Positions 43,848 through 53,488 of a stretch of DNA of 64,000 bases are shown in pieces; the first letter of the stretch is position 1; the number at the start of each line of letters is the position of its first letter. Origin of the DNA: Acidobacteriota bacterium (GTDB taxonomy: Bacteria; Acidobacteriota; Blastocatellia; Pyrinomonadales; Pyrinomonadaceae); contig JAIVJV010000010.1 in the NCBI GenBank assembly GCA_020199835.1, positions 1-64,000 on the forward strand, read 5' to 3'. The notes beneath the pieces were generated by a model. It worked only from the letters and a program-made list of their open reading frames with translations, did no database searches and had not been told where the DNA came from. Position numbers and translations under genes: made by a program.

Positions 43848-46784
43848 ATGCGACTCCGCCCCGCGGGTCTTGTTCTGGTTTTCTGTTTGACCATCCTTTC
43901 CGCTCAAACGTCTGCGCTGGCTTCGCCTTGCGAAAACGGGCAGGAAAGCGGCTTGCCGCTGCCGAGTACATTTCGCCCGGCGCGGCTTTCTGAGTTTCAG
44001 GCGCAACTCAAAACATTTCTCAGCAGCAGAAAATATAAGACACTGAACTGGTGCGAAGACAAGAAGCTGCGCGACACTGGTCCATTTGTCAACAACACCA
44101 GCTACGGTGTTCATCCGACCGTAAAAATCTATTACTCCCCTGTCGTCATTAATTGGCTCAGCGACCGAAGCAAAGTGATTCCGGACGGCGCAATGATCGT
44201 GAAGGAACAGTATTCGCCCCCTGCCGCGAGATACCAGTTCGCGCCACCGAAAGCAGTCAACGGCTGGACCATCATGATCAAAGACAGCAAGGGCTCGCAG
44301 GACGGTTGGTACTGGGCGGAAATCTGGGATGCTCAATGTGTTGACAATAACAAACCTCCGTTTGCCTATCCGTATGCAGGATTCGGGCTCTACTGCGTGC
44401 GGTGCCACGCATCGGCCGAGAGAGAACACACGTTCACTTATTCAAAGAACATCAAAGGCTTTCCCGGCGATCCCGATTCGTACTTCGTCGATCTGTCGTG
44501 GGCGTCGAATGCCGTATCGGGGCACTCGTCAGCTCCGGCACAACCGTGTAGCGATGCCGCAACAAGCGATCGCGACGTTCCTACCGCTGGCCACAATACA
44601 GATGCCAGCGACGTGCAGGAACAAACGGTTTACCGGCAAATTGCGAGTCTGCAATCCGCGACTGTCGATCCGAAATTCGCCGCCTTCTACAAGTCGATCG
44701 CTCCCGTACCGCTGGACAAGGTGCTGAAGTTTCCGGGAGAGACCTACGATCATGTTTACCCGACGACTAAAGGAAGCAATCAGTTTCTGACTTCCGATCA
44801 GTGCATGGGCTGTCACAGCGCGGGCGCGTACGGCAACGTGATGATGTATTCCGGCGCGAAACAACCCGATGGTTCAACGCCGGTGATGAACGTTTCACCG
44901 TACGGCGAGTGGCGTTGGTCGCCAATGGGTCTGGCCGGCCGCGATCCGGTCTTTTATGCACAACTCGACAGCGAGATCGCCTTCGTAAAGGAGTTCTTTA
45001 AAAACGATCCGGCGAAGGTCGCGGAAAATATCAAGACGATTAACAACACGTGCTTCAAATGCCACGGCGTGATGGGCAAACGCCGTCTCGACGACGATCA
45101 CGGTGGGCCCGGCAAAGGCGACTTCGATCCCGCCCTCGTCTACGCGACTTACGACACAGATCCTTCAACTAAGAAAGACTCGTACATCTATGGCGCCTTA
45201 GCCCGCGATGGCGTTAGCTGTATGGCCTGTCATCGAATCGTTGAAGACAAAGGTTCATTCAGCGACTTCCTCAAGACGAAGATCACCGGCAACTTCACGA
45301 CTGGCAATCCCGAAGAACTTTATGGTCCTTTCGAAGATAAAGAGATCGTCACCGATCCGATGAACAACGCTCTCGCAATCAAGCCGAAACACAATGCGTA
45401 CATCAAGAGCTCGCGTATGTGCGGCAACTGCCACACGATCAACCTGCCGTTGATGGACAATCCCGATGCGGATCCCAACAAACCGCACCTCGAGCAGGTG
45501 ACTTATCTCGAATGGCTCAACAGCGGTTATCAGAACGAGGTGGGCACAAATTCAAAAGCGCAAACGTGCCAGAACTGCCACATGCCTACGAAGTACAGCA
45601 ACTCCAAAGGCACACTCAATATTCCCGTCATCCAACAGCCGATCGCGTTCATCGAAGACACTCAATACCCGCAAACGGGCAACCGTTTACCGGATGAGAA
45701 GATTCTGGTTCGCTTCCGCGACAAAGGCTTTGCTCGTCATCAATTTCAGGGACTGAACGTCACGTTGCTCGAAATGTTTCGGCAGTTTATGTCGCCTTAC
45801 AAATCGAACGGAACGAACATTCTTGCCAACGTCATTCTCGGCGTCCGGCAAAACGATTACATGTCAGGTCTGGATGATTTAACGACAGCGATCGACGCGT
45901 TCGTGCAACAAGCACAGAACTCGACTGCCGATGTCTCGGTATCTGAGCCGACAATCAGCAACGAAAAGCTGATCGCTGACGTGAAGGTTACAAACAAGAC
46001 CGGCCATCGTTTCCCGAGTGGCGTTGGGTTTCGCCGCGCGTTTTTAGAGTTACGTGTAACCGATAACGATAGCGGCAAGATTGCCTGGTGTTCCGGTTGT
46101 ACGAATGAGCTCGGCGTCATTTTGAAAGGCACCAGCACTGAACGACTGCCGTCAGAATTGTTTGACGTCTACACTGACGGCACCAAGCCCGCGACGCTCG
46201 GTTATCCGGCCGCATGCAATAAAACCGTTCCCAGTATAAGCCCACAACATTACCAACCACACTATTTTTGGGATACGCAAAAGAACACCGGCACGGCCAT
46301 CACACGGCAAGATCAGGTTCAGATCTATGAAGAGTTGAACCTGAATATTCAGTGCGCGATGACCACGAGTTTTCTTCGCCGCGATTATCAGTTAAAAGAC
46401 AACCGTCTGCTGCCGTTTGGCTGGAGCCGCACCGGCCCGCTCAACCCTGACAAGACGCCTTACATTCCCGCGGATTACCTGCACGAGACTTTTCCGGTCA
46501 AGGTTGATGGCGATCCGGCTTACGCGGACGGAAGTGGAACGAGTGTCGTGAGGTATGAGATCCCGTTGAGCGCGTTCACCGGCAAAAACGTGACCATGAC
46601 GGCGACGATCTATTACCAGTCGATACCGCCGTACTTCCTGAACGATCGTTTTACCCAGGCGCCGAACGCGCCGGCGACGCAGCGGCTCTATTACCTGACG
46701 TCGAACCTGCAAACAAAAGGCACTCCGATCGAAAACTGGAAGTTCCAGATTGCGCAAGCGACTCAGACCGCTAGTGTTCGTTGA
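43848..46784 (+). CDS. P460-like domain fused to multihaem cytochrome c
   Basis: 978 residues, signal peptide (RLRPAGLVLVFCLTILS), good Shine-Dalgarno (GAAGGAG). Six CxxCH motifs: CVRCH, CMGCH, CFKCH, CMACH, CGNCH, CQNCH. The N-terminal domain up to the first CxxCH (about residues 40-190) repeats the P460 pattern seen in the 41397 gene: IPDGAMIVKEQY, GWTIMIKDSKGSQDGWYW, CVRCHASAE. The other five haems lie in a larger C-terminal part up to about residue 580, followed by a beta-rich region. This is a likely periplasmic electron-transfer or oxidoreductase protein. Two P460-type domains within 7 kb suggest a common process, possibly N-oxide or peroxide chemistry (inference). Confidence 0.85.
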   Translation: MRLRPAGLVLVFCLTILSAQTSALASPCENGQESGLPLPSTFRPARLSEFQAQLKTFLSSRKYKTLNWCEDKKLRDTGPFVNNTSYGVHPTVKIYYSPVVINWLSDRSKVIPDGAMIVKEQYSPPAARYQFAPPKAVNGWTIMIKDSKGSQDGWYWAEIWDAQCVDNNKPPFAYPYAGFGLYCVRCHASAEREHTFTYSKNIKGFPGDPDSYFVDLSWASNAVSGHSSAPAQPCSDAATSDRDVPTAGHNTDASDVQEQTVYRQIASLQSATVDPKFAAFYKSIAPVPLDKVLKFPGETYDHVYPTTKGSNQFLTSDQCMGCHSAGAYGNVMMYSGAKQPDGSTPVMNVSPYGEWRWSPMGLAGRDPVFYAQLDSEIAFVKEFFKNDPAKVAENIKTINNTCFKCHGVMGKRRLDDDHGGPGKGDFDPALVYATYDTDPSTKKDSYIYGALARDGVSCMACHRIVEDKGSFSDFLKTKITGNFTTGNPEELYGPFEDKEIVTDPMNNALAIKPKHNAYIKSSRMCGNCHTINLPLMDNPDADPNKPHLEQVTYLEWLNSGYQNEVGTNSKAQTCQNCHMPTKYSNSKGTLNIPVIQQPIAFIEDTQYPQTGNRLPDEKILVRFRDKGFARHQFQGLNVTLLEMFRQFMSPYKSNGTNILANVILGVRQNDYMSGLDDLTTAIDAFVQQAQNSTADVSVSEPTISNEKLIADVKVTNKTGHRFPSGVGFRRAFLELRVTDNDSGKIAWCSGCTNELGVILKGTSTERLPSELFDVYTDGTKPATLGYPAACNKTVPSISPQHYQPHYFWDTQKNTGTAITRQDQVQIYEELNLNIQCAMTTSFLRRDYQLKDNRLLPFGWSRTGPLNPDKTPYIPADYLHETFPVKVDGDPAYADGSGTSVVRYEIPLSAFTGKNVTMTATIYYQSIPPYFLNDRFTQAPNAPATQRLYYLTSNLQTKGTPIENWKFQIAQATQTASVR

Positions 46785-46881
46785 TGTCGAGGTTGGGGCT
46801 GCATCAGCAACCCATTACGAGTTATCATCGTACTACAACCTAAACCGCCGGCTATTTTCTTCAACACCTGGAGGGTAGTAA

Positions 46882-48822
46882 ATGAAACTCAAAGCTTTAG
46901 TACTGCTGCTGCAACTTCTGATTGCTTTCCCCGTCTCGGCTCTGGCGCAAAAGAAAGTTGACGTAAAGGCAGGACTTGCGCCGCTTATTCCGCTGAAGGA
47001 TTTCTTCCGAAATCCCACCAAGGTTGCGTATGCGCTTTCGCCGAACGGCGAGTACCTCGCGTTTATGCAGCCGTGGGAGAGCCGCCTCAACATCTTCGTC
47101 GAGAAGATCGGAACCGGCAATGCCGTTCGCGTCACCAGCGCCAAACAGCGCGACATCTCCGGCTACGCGTGGAAGGGCAACAATCGCATCGTCTATATCC
47201 AGGACACCGGTGGCGATGAAAACTTCCGGCTTTACGCAGTCGGGATCGACGGCTCGAATCAGAAGGACCTGACTCCGTTTGAGAAGGTTCGCGCCCAAAT
47301 CATCGACCGCCTCGAACGAAACGAGAACGAAATCCTTGTTGGACTCAACAAACGTGATCCGCGCGTCTCTGACGTCTATCGCATCAACGTCAACACAGGC
47401 GAGATGAACATGATCGCGGAGAACCCCGGCAACTACACGGGTTGGGCGACCGATTGGGATGGAAAACTCCGCATTGCTGTAACAACGGACGGCGTCAACA
47501 GCACTCTCATGTTCCGCAACACTGAAGCGGAAAAATTCGCGCCGCTTGTAACTACCAGCTTCAGAGAAACCATCGCGCCGTTGCTCTTCACTCCCGATAA
47601 CAACCACCTGTACGTAGCGAGCAACGTGGGGCGTGACAAGACGGCTGTGGTCAAATACGACGTCGAAAACAAGAAAGAGATCGAGAAGATCTTCGAGCAT
47701 CCCGAAGTCGACGTGAACAATCTGCTCAGCTCTCGCAAGCGCCGCGTGATCACCGGCGTCTCTTACATCACAGACAAAACACGCTACCAGTTCATCGACA
47801 AGCAGCGCGCGGATCTACAAAAAGATCTCGAGGGTCGCTTGCCGGGTTATGAAGTGCGTCTGGCAGGCTGCAATCTTGAAGAAGACAAGTGTTTAGTGCG
47901 AACGTTCACCGACCGCTCGCTCGGCGCTTACTACTTCTACGATCTGAAGTCGAAAGATTTTCGAAAGCTCGCGGACGTCAGCCCATGGCTGAACGAGCAG
48001 GATCTGGTTTCAATGAAACCGATCAAGTATCAAAGCCGCGACGGTTTGACCATCCATGGATACCTGACGCTTCCCAAAGGCGTGCCGGCTCGCAATCTTC
48101 CGGTGGTCGTGAATCCGCACGGTGGTCCATGGTATCGCGACCAGTGGGGCTTCAATCCGGAAGTGCAGTTCCTGGCAAACCGCGGTTATGCGGTGTTGCA
48201 GGTTAACTTCCGCGGCTCCACCGGATATGGACGCAAGTTTTGGGAGGCCAGCTTCAAACAGTGGGGCAAGACCATGCAGGACGACATCACTGACGGTGTC
48301 CAATGGCTGATCAAGCAAGGCATCGCCGATCCGAAACGCATCGGCATTTACGGCGGCAGCTACGGCGGTTATGCCACGCTCGCGGGGCTGGTTTACACGC
48401 CGGATCTTTACGCAGCCGGTGTTGACTACGTGGGCGTTTCAAACCTGTTCACGTTCATCAAGGCCATTCCGCCTTATTGGAAACCATATCTCGAGATGCT
48501 CTACGAGATGATCGGGCACCCCGAGAAAGATAAAGATTTGCTGACCGCGGCGTCACCGGTTTTCCATACCGATAAGATCAAAGTGCCGCTTTTGATCGCG
48601 CAGGGAGCAAACGATCCGCGCGTGAACAAAGCCGAGTCGGATCAGATGGTGGAAGCGCTGAAGAAACGCGGCATCGAAGTGCCTTACATCGTGAAGTCCA
48701 ACGAAGGACACGGCTTCGCGAACGAGGAAAACCGCTTCGAGTTTTACCGTGCGATGGAGGAGTTTCTCGGCAAGCACCTCGGTGGACGAGTGGAGAAACG
48801 GAGCGAGAGCAGCAAGAACTGA
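46882..48822 (+). CDS. Secreted S9-family prolyl-oligopeptidase-like peptidase
   Basis: 646 residues. Signal peptide (1-23), N-terminal beta-propeller (about 50-380) and alpha/beta-hydrolase catalytic domain with Ser493 (YGGSYGGYATL), Asp578 (GANDPRVNK) and His610 (NEGHGFAN). It is of the acylaminoacyl/dipeptidyl-peptidase branch that cleaves short peptides in the periplasm. GGAGGG precedes ATG 46882. A strong terminator follows. Confidence 0.92.
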   Translation: MKLKALVLLLQLLIAFPVSALAQKKVDVKAGLAPLIPLKDFFRNPTKVAYALSPNGEYLAFMQPWESRLNIFVEKIGTGNAVRVTSAKQRDISGYAWKGNNRIVYIQDTGGDENFRLYAVGIDGSNQKDLTPFEKVRAQIIDRLERNENEILVGLNKRDPRVSDVYRINVNTGEMNMIAENPGNYTGWATDWDGKLRIAVTTDGVNSTLMFRNTEAEKFAPLVTTSFRETIAPLLFTPDNNHLYVASNVGRDKTAVVKYDVENKKEIEKIFEHPEVDVNNLLSSRKRRVITGVSYITDKTRYQFIDKQRADLQKDLEGRLPGYEVRLAGCNLEEDKCLVRTFTDRSLGAYYFYDLKSKDFRKLADVSPWLNEQDLVSMKPIKYQSRDGLTIHGYLTLPKGVPARNLPVVVNPHGGPWYRDQWGFNPEVQFLANRGYAVLQVNFRGSTGYGRKFWEASFKQWGKTMQDDITDGVQWLIKQGIADPKRIGIYGGSYGGYATLAGLVYTPDLYAAGVDYVGVSNLFTFIKAIPPYWKPYLEMLYEMIGHPEKDKDLLTAASPVFHTDKIKVPLLIAQGANDPRVNKAESDQMVEALKKRGIEVPYIVKSNEGHGFANEENRFEFYRAMEEFLGKHLGGRVEKRSESSKN

Positions 48823-48855
48823 GCGACCTGGATTTATAGTCGCGCATGTCCTAAG

Positions 48856-48888
48856 GCGTAGCTGAAGCAGTTATTTCTTCAGCTACGC
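48856..48888 (+). terminator. Intrinsic terminator after the S9 peptidase
   Basis: Perfect 12-bp stem GCGTAGCTGAAG/CTTCAGCTACGC with a 9-nt loop followed by TGTTTATTTT. It lies between two convergent genes and could serve both, though the T-tract is only on the plus side. Confidence 0.9.
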
Positions 48889-48891
48889 TGT

Positions 48892-50094
48892 TTATTTTGC
48901 GAGCAAGACCGTCACAGAGTCGGCTTCCATATTGCTCGTCACTACATCGAGCTTTCCATCTCCGTTAAGGTCACCGAGATCTAGTCGCCAGGTGCCTGGA
49001 CCACTTCGCGTTGATGGGCCTGTCGTAAACCCGCCCTGCCCGTCGCCTAGCATCACGCGCACACTGTCGCCTGCGGCAGCAATCACGTCACTCTTGCCAT
49101 CGCGATTAACATCCGCGACGCGTGCATGAAAGACGTTCCCACCGAAGTCGAATGGTGAGCCTAACGCTTCAACAAACCCGCCACGGCCGTTGCCAAGCAG
49201 TACGGTGAGCTTATTCATATCGTGATGAGTCGCCACGACGTCGGGTTTACGATCGCCGTTGAAGTCGCTGATGGCCGCGAACCACGGTTCACCCGTGCGC
49301 AACGGCAACTGCGTGGAGGTATAAGCTCCCTTTCCATCGGCCAGGAGCAGAGTCAGCGCCCGGCTCTGCGGCAGTTGTTGAGCTCTCAATGGACCGGTGG
49401 CCGTGGCAGTCGCAACGATATCGAGCTGCCCATCGCCGTTGACGTCGCCGACCGCAAACGGATATGGACTTGGACCAACGGGGAATGGTGAGCGTGGCAA
49501 ACGAGTGAAGCCTCCACGTCCATCGCCAAAAGCTACGGACACGTCGTTGTCCGTGCTGTTGACAGTGACGAGATCCATCTTGTTGTCACGGTTCATGTCC
49601 GCGAGAACGACGCCGTGTGTGTGCGGATAATCGCCGTCACGCATCACGATTGTCGAGTTTGGAGCTGGACTGAATCCTCCATTGCCGTCTCCGAAGAGCA
49701 GCAAGATGCCGTAACTATCGTGAGTCCCAACAGCGAGGTCGAGCTTGCCATCAAGGTTTACATCTCCCAGTGCGATCTCGTGAGGAGGATGCGGCACCGT
49801 CGTCGCGTTAGCCGTAGCGGCAAACTGTCCGCCGCCGCGGCCCAACAAAACGGTGATGCTGCGGTTGTTTGCACCCGCCACTACGAGGTCCGGCTTTTTA
49901 TCATTGTTCACGTCGCCAATGACGATATTGCCCGCGCCGCCCGGCACGGAGATCGGCGAACCCGCTGCGGGCGCGAATAGCGTTTGTTGCGCCTGGGTAT
50001 TGGTGGCGTTCCCGGGCTGGCACGAGGTAAAGACCACGGATAAGACGGTTATTAGTACAACCAGGGTTGAACGACAAGCGATCGAGTGTTTCAC
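48892..50094 (-). CDS. FG-GAP/VCBS-repeat lipoprotein
   Basis: About 400 residues from GTG 50094 (GGAGGT upstream; an ATG 12 nt earlier overlaps the site). Lipobox VFTSC near residue 27 predicts a lipid-anchored protein. Six to seven FG-GAP/VCBS blades (GDVNNDKKPDLVVAG, DMNRDNKMDLVTV, DLNGDGKLDVVTSN) with the DxNxDxxxD calcium-binding pattern. An integrin-like propeller for binding; no enzymatic residues. Divergent from the TetR gene. Confidence 0.85.
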   Translation of the reverse strand: MKHSIACRSTLVVLITVLSVVFTSCQPGNATNTQAQQTLFAPAAGSPISVPGGAGNIVIGDVNNDKKPDLVVAGANNRSITVLLGRGGGQFAATANATTVPHPPHEIALGDVNLDGKLDLAVGTHDSYGILLLFGDGNGGFSPAPNSTIVMRDGDYPHTHGVVLADMNRDNKMDLVTVNSTDNDVSVAFGDGRGGFTRLPRSPFPVGPSPYPFAVGDVNGDGQLDIVATATATGPLRAQQLPQSRALTLLLADGKGAYTSTQLPLRTGEPWFAAISDFNGDRKPDVVATHHDMNKLTVLLGNGRGGFVEALGSPFDFGGNVFHARVADVNRDGKSDVIAAAGDSVRVMLGDGQGGFTTGPSTRSGPGTWRLDLGDLNGDGKLDVVTSNMEADSVTVLLAK

Positions 50095-50166
50095 CACTAC
50101 CTCCATTCAAGTGTTGGACGGGAAACAGCCTCGTTTTCTTCCAAGTAATTTACAGTAATCCAATTC

Positions 50167-50195
50167 TTGACTAAGCGTTCCAGAAAGAATATAAA
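50167..50195 (+). promoter_or_regulatory. Promoter of the TetR gene with repressor half-site
   Basis: TTGACT (50167-50172) and TATAAA (50190-50195), 17-bp spacer. TTCCAGAAA in the spacer (50178-50186) repeats the right half of the operator upstream of the oxidoreductase gene, supporting autoregulation. Confidence 0.75.
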
Positions 50196-50220
50196 GGCTC
50201 CGGACAGTAGAGGTTCGAAA

Positions 50221-50802
50221 ATGGCGCGCCATAAAGAGTTCGATCGAGACGAGGCCCTTCATAAAGCGATGGAGGTCTTCTGGGCCCGTGGCTTCGAGGC
50301 CGCGTCCGTTCAGGATCTCGTCGAGCACATGGGCATCAACCGCCAGAGTCTCTACGACACCTTTGGCGACAAGCATTCGCTTTACCTGCAGGCACTCGAC
50401 CGCTATGAGCAGGTGGAATCCCGCAAACTTTTCGAGTTGCTGCAAAGACCGGGACCCGTGAAGAAGGCGTTCAAAGACTTATTCAACGGCGTGGTCGAAG
50501 GATCTCTTTGCGATCAGCAGCACCGCGGCTGCTTGATGAACAACGCAATGTCGGAGTTGGCAGGACGTTGTGCGGCGACCGCTGAGAAGACGCGCCACAA
50601 CATGGCTGCGATCGAAGACGCTTTTCACGGCGCGCTACTACGCGGAAAGAAATCGGGCGAGTTGAAGGGAGTGCGCGAGCCGCGCGCTATGGCGCGTTTT
50701 CTCTACAACAGTTTTCAGGGGCTAACGCTGATGGCCAAGGCAACTCCGGATCGCAAGGTGCTGGAAGACGTCGTCAGGGTAACGCTCTCCGTGCTCGATT
50801 AA
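50221..50802 (+). CDS. TetR-family regulator
   Basis: 193 residues from ATG 50221; the upstream in-frame extension is excluded because it contains the promoter. HTH at about 28-55 (ASVQDLVEHMGINRQSLYDT). The C-terminal part contains LCDQQHRGCLMNN with Cys97 and Cys104 and Cys117, in the ligand domain of TetR_C-type regulators. The gene precedes an Old Yellow Enzyme in the same direction, an arrangement like nemR-nemA, where the repressor responds to electrophiles through cysteine. A shared operator (see 50819) supports control of the downstream gene. Confidence 0.9.
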   Translation: MARHKEFDRDEALHKAMEVFWARGFEAASVQDLVEHMGINRQSLYDTFGDKHSLYLQALDRYEQVESRKLFELLQRPGPVKKAFKDLFNGVVEGSLCDQQHRGCLMNNAMSELAGRCAATAEKTRHNMAAIEDAFHGALLRGKKSGELKGVREPRAMARFLYNSFQGLTLMAKATPDRKVLEDVVRVTLSVLD

Positions 50803-50818
50803 TTTTTTTGATGTTTTT

Positions 50819-50834
50819 TGGAACGGCTATTCCA
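50819..50834 (+). promoter_or_regulatory. TetR operator upstream of the Old Yellow Enzyme gene
   Basis: Perfect palindrome TGGAA-N6-TTCCA followed by GAAAAG. The TTCCAGAAA block also occurs within the promoter of the TetR gene, so one regulator probably binds both. Confidence 0.65.
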
Positions 50835-50862
50835 GAAAAGGATTGTTATTAAGGAGAAACTC

Positions 50863-51939
50863 ATGACTAAGTTACTTGACTCATTGAGGGTCGGACAAAT
50901 GGAACTCGACAACCGTATCATCATGGCTCCGATGACACGTAGCCGCGCGAGCGACGACGGCGTGCAACCGGCTTACGTCGCAGAGTATTACCGGCAACGC
51001 GCGTCCGCGGGCCTGATCATCACCGAGGCCACAAACGTGTCGCCGCTGGCGAAGGGTTACGTCCGCACGCCCGGCATTTACACGCCCGAGCAAATCGAAA
51101 GTTGGCGTCCGGTGACGCAGGCCGTGCACGCTCGTGGCGGCAAGATCTTTATGCAGATCTTTCACACCGGCCGCATTGCCCTGCCTGACTTTCTGCCGAG
51201 CAACACGCAGCCCGTCGCGCCGAGTGCAATTCGTGCGAACGGGAGCAACTACACGGATGAAGGGATGAAGCCGTTCGTCACACCGCGCGAGATCACGAAA
51301 GAAGAGATTGCGCAGACGGTCAAAGACTTTGCCACGGCAACGAGGAATGCAATCGCTGCCGGGTTCGACGGCGTGGAGCTGCACGCGGCGAGCGGTTACC
51401 TGGTCCAACAGTTCCTGACGACTAACGTCAACTTCCGTACGGACGAATACGGCGGCTCGATTGAGAACCGCACGAGGTTCCTCTTCGAAGTGCTGGACGC
51501 GATGATCGACGCAATTGGCGCAGAGCGCGTCAGTGTGAAGTTTTCCCCGCAGATACCGTTCAACGACATCGAGGAGCTCGACGCGGGCGAGGTCTATCCG
51601 TACATTCTCGAACGTCTGAACGACAAGAACCTGGCTTACGTTCACGTCACGGACGGTACGACGGCCGGCTGGCACGCGAAATTGCGCCCGCATTACAAGG
51701 GTCTTTATTTCGCCAACGGCGGCTTCACTCTCGACAGCGGCGCGAATCTTCTAGCCCAGGGCGGAGCAGATGCGATCGTATACGGAACGACGTTCCTCGC
51801 GAATCCGGATCTTCCGGAGCGTTTCAGGCGGGGCGCCGAACTGAACGAACCCGATCGCGCAACCTTCTACACACCCGGCGAGAACGGTTACACGGATTAC
51901 CCGACGCTCGAACGCACGGCGCAAGTGGCGGTTATCTGA
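50863..51939 (+). CDS. Old Yellow Enzyme-family NADH:flavin oxidoreductase (NemA-like)
   Basis: 358 residues from ATG 50863 (AAGGAG upstream). FMN-binding TIM barrel: NRIIMAPMTRSRA, GLIITEATNVSPLAKGY, GKIFMQIFHTGR, the core FDGVELHAASGYLVQQFLTT with DEYGGSIENRTRF, and GGADAIVYGTTFLANPDL. It reduces activated alkenes, nitroesters or maleimide-like electrophiles with NAD(P)H. Directly behind the TetR gene with its operator upstream, it is probably an electrophile-inducible detoxification enzyme. Confidence 0.93.
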   Translation: MTKLLDSLRVGQMELDNRIIMAPMTRSRASDDGVQPAYVAEYYRQRASAGLIITEATNVSPLAKGYVRTPGIYTPEQIESWRPVTQAVHARGGKIFMQIFHTGRIALPDFLPSNTQPVAPSAIRANGSNYTDEGMKPFVTPREITKEEIAQTVKDFATATRNAIAAGFDGVELHAASGYLVQQFLTTNVNFRTDEYGGSIENRTRFLFEVLDAMIDAIGAERVSVKFSPQIPFNDIEELDAGEVYPYILERLNDKNLAYVHVTDGTTAGWHAKLRPHYKGLYFANGGFTLDSGANLLAQGGADAIVYGTTFLANPDLPERFRRGAELNEPDRATFYTPGENGYTDYPTLERTAQVAVI

Positions 51940-51949
51940 AGCGGGTAGG

Positions 51950-52321
51950 TCACGAAACGCATTGTACAATCTCGAGCATGTTGCCGCCGGGATCGCGCAC
52001 GTAAAATCGCGACGTTCCCTCGATTGGACGCGGGTCGGGAATAATCTCGACCCCCGCTTCCCGAAACCTGTTTTCCGCCGCACTTAAATCAGAAACGGTG
52101 AAGCATACGTGACCAGTGCTGAGCGCGCGGCGTCCCTCTCTTTCAACTGAGAGATGCAGTTGGCTGGCGCCGATTTGATACCACGCGCCACTTGGTCGCG
52201 TGCCGCTCGGTTTTGAAAGCTGTTCCAGCCCCAGCACATTCCCGTAGAAGTTTTTCGCTTCCGCTTCGGCATCAGGCGGAACTGTAATGTTGACGTGATG
52301 AAGCGCGAGCACTAAACCCAT
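51950..52321 (-). CDS. VOC-family (glyoxalase-like) protein
   Basis: 123 residues with the VOC pattern: LALHHVNITVPPDAEAEAKN, FYGNVLGLEQL, HVCFTVSDLSAAENRF, and FYVRDPGGNMLEIVQ. Metal ligands of the HxH-E type are plausible (His8/His9 region, His72, Glu118). Substrate unknown; convergent to the Old Yellow Enzyme gene. Confidence 0.82.
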   Translation of the reverse strand: MGLVLALHHVNITVPPDAEAEAKNFYGNVLGLEQLSKPSGTRPSGAWYQIGASQLHLSVEREGRRALSTGHVCFTVSDLSAAENRFREAGVEIIPDPRPIEGTSRFYVRDPGGNMLEIVQCVS

Positions 52322-52334
52322 GAATGGTGAAATG

Positions 52335-53384
52335 CTATTTCTTTTCCTTTAGTTGACGAATCAGTTGACGCACCGCGTCAGCATCTTCAGCCTTCGGCGC
52401 AACTTTCAGATAAGTTTCCAATTGCGCGATGGCCCGGGCGGTATCGCCGCGCGCATGATAGATCGCTCCCAGGTACCGATGCGCTTCTTTCATTTGTTCG
52501 CCGCCCAGAGTAATCGCCGCGTTCAATTCTTTTTCCGCGTCATCGAAGGCGCCGAGATACGCGAGGGCGCGCCCAAGGTAGAAATGAGCGATTGCCGACT
52601 GATCGTTCTCTTTCAGCGCCGCGCGCAAATGCACTTCAGCCTCTGCGTACTTCTTCAAACGAACCAGCACGATCCCGTGATTAACCAGCGGCGCGAAGGA
52701 AGTTGGCGAAATCTTCAACGCGGATTGCAGCGCTTCGTTGGCTTTCTCCAGCTCGCCCACCTTTTGATACTGCACTCCAAGCTCGTTGAACGCGAGCATG
52801 AAATTCGGGTGAGCCGTAATCGCCTGGTTGAGCCTTTCGATCGCGGCCTTGTTCTTTCCGTCCTGAGCGAGTTTAAGCGCGGTGTTGTAAAGGTCCAACG
52901 CCGGTTTCGGAACGTTCGCGAGGTCCGCATGCACGACTTCCGGCTTAACCGAGTCACTCGCCTTGTACTTCAATCTGATCTGTACCGGGATGATCTCCTC
53001 GGTTGAACTTGTAGCCGCATTGCGACCGGCTTGAATGATGTTCGTTTGCTCGTTTACGTTCTCGTAATCCTTATCACCCTCGATGATGATCGTATAGTTT
53101 CCGGGCGAGAGCCGGCGAAACAAAAACCGACCATTCGTATCCGTCATGGTCGAAACTTCACCACGCGTGGCGGTGTACAGACGAACCTTCATCGGCCGAT
53201 CGACCCGCTGACCTGAGGGGAACAAAAGGGTGCCCTGAATAATGTACCTGCCTCCGGTACCCATATCAGCAGTATCGGACTCCAGCGTCATCCGTTGTGC
53301 CGAAGCAGATCCGATCAGACACAAACAGGAGAACGCAATCAGTAAAGGTCGGAACGCGATTCTTAATGCCAATGCTGAAAACAT
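52335..53384 (-). CDS. Secreted TPR protein with carboxypeptidase-regulatory-like domain
   Basis: 349 residues from ATG 53384 (AAAGGAG 9-15 nt upstream; the longer frame has none). Signal peptide (about 1-29), CarboxypepD_reg-like domain (about 45-130, TDTNGRFLFRRLSPGNYTII), then six TPR units (about 160-340, LDLYNTALKLAQDGKNKAAI, AIAHFYLGRALAYLGAFDDA). A periplasmic protein-protein scaffold. Downstream of the two-component operon but separated from it by about 100 bp. Confidence 0.85.
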   Translation of the reverse strand: MFSALALRIAFRPLLIAFSCLCLIGSASAQRMTLESDTADMGTGGRYIIQGTLLFPSGQRVDRPMKVRLYTATRGEVSTMTDTNGRFLFRRLSPGNYTIIIEGDKDYENVNEQTNIIQAGRNAATSSTEEIIPVQIRLKYKASDSVKPEVVHADLANVPKPALDLYNTALKLAQDGKNKAAIERLNQAITAHPNFMLAFNELGVQYQKVGELEKANEALQSALKISPTSFAPLVNHGIVLVRLKKYAEAEVHLRAALKENDQSAIAHFYLGRALAYLGAFDDAEKELNAAITLGGEQMKEAHRYLGAIYHARGDTARAIAQLETYLKVAPKAEDADAVRQLIRQLKEKK

Positions 53385-53488
53385 GAGGCTCGTCTCCTTT
53401 CGGACGTTTGCGCGTTTACTTGCTATTGAAACAGGCGGGAATCGGATTATATGGAACTTACGTATGAAAATATAGGTCTGGCGGTGGA

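Noticed and set aside
46089-46115. Seventh haem site in the multihaem protein (CSGCT)
   Set aside because: The residue after the second Cys is Thr, not His, so it is not a c-type haem motif.
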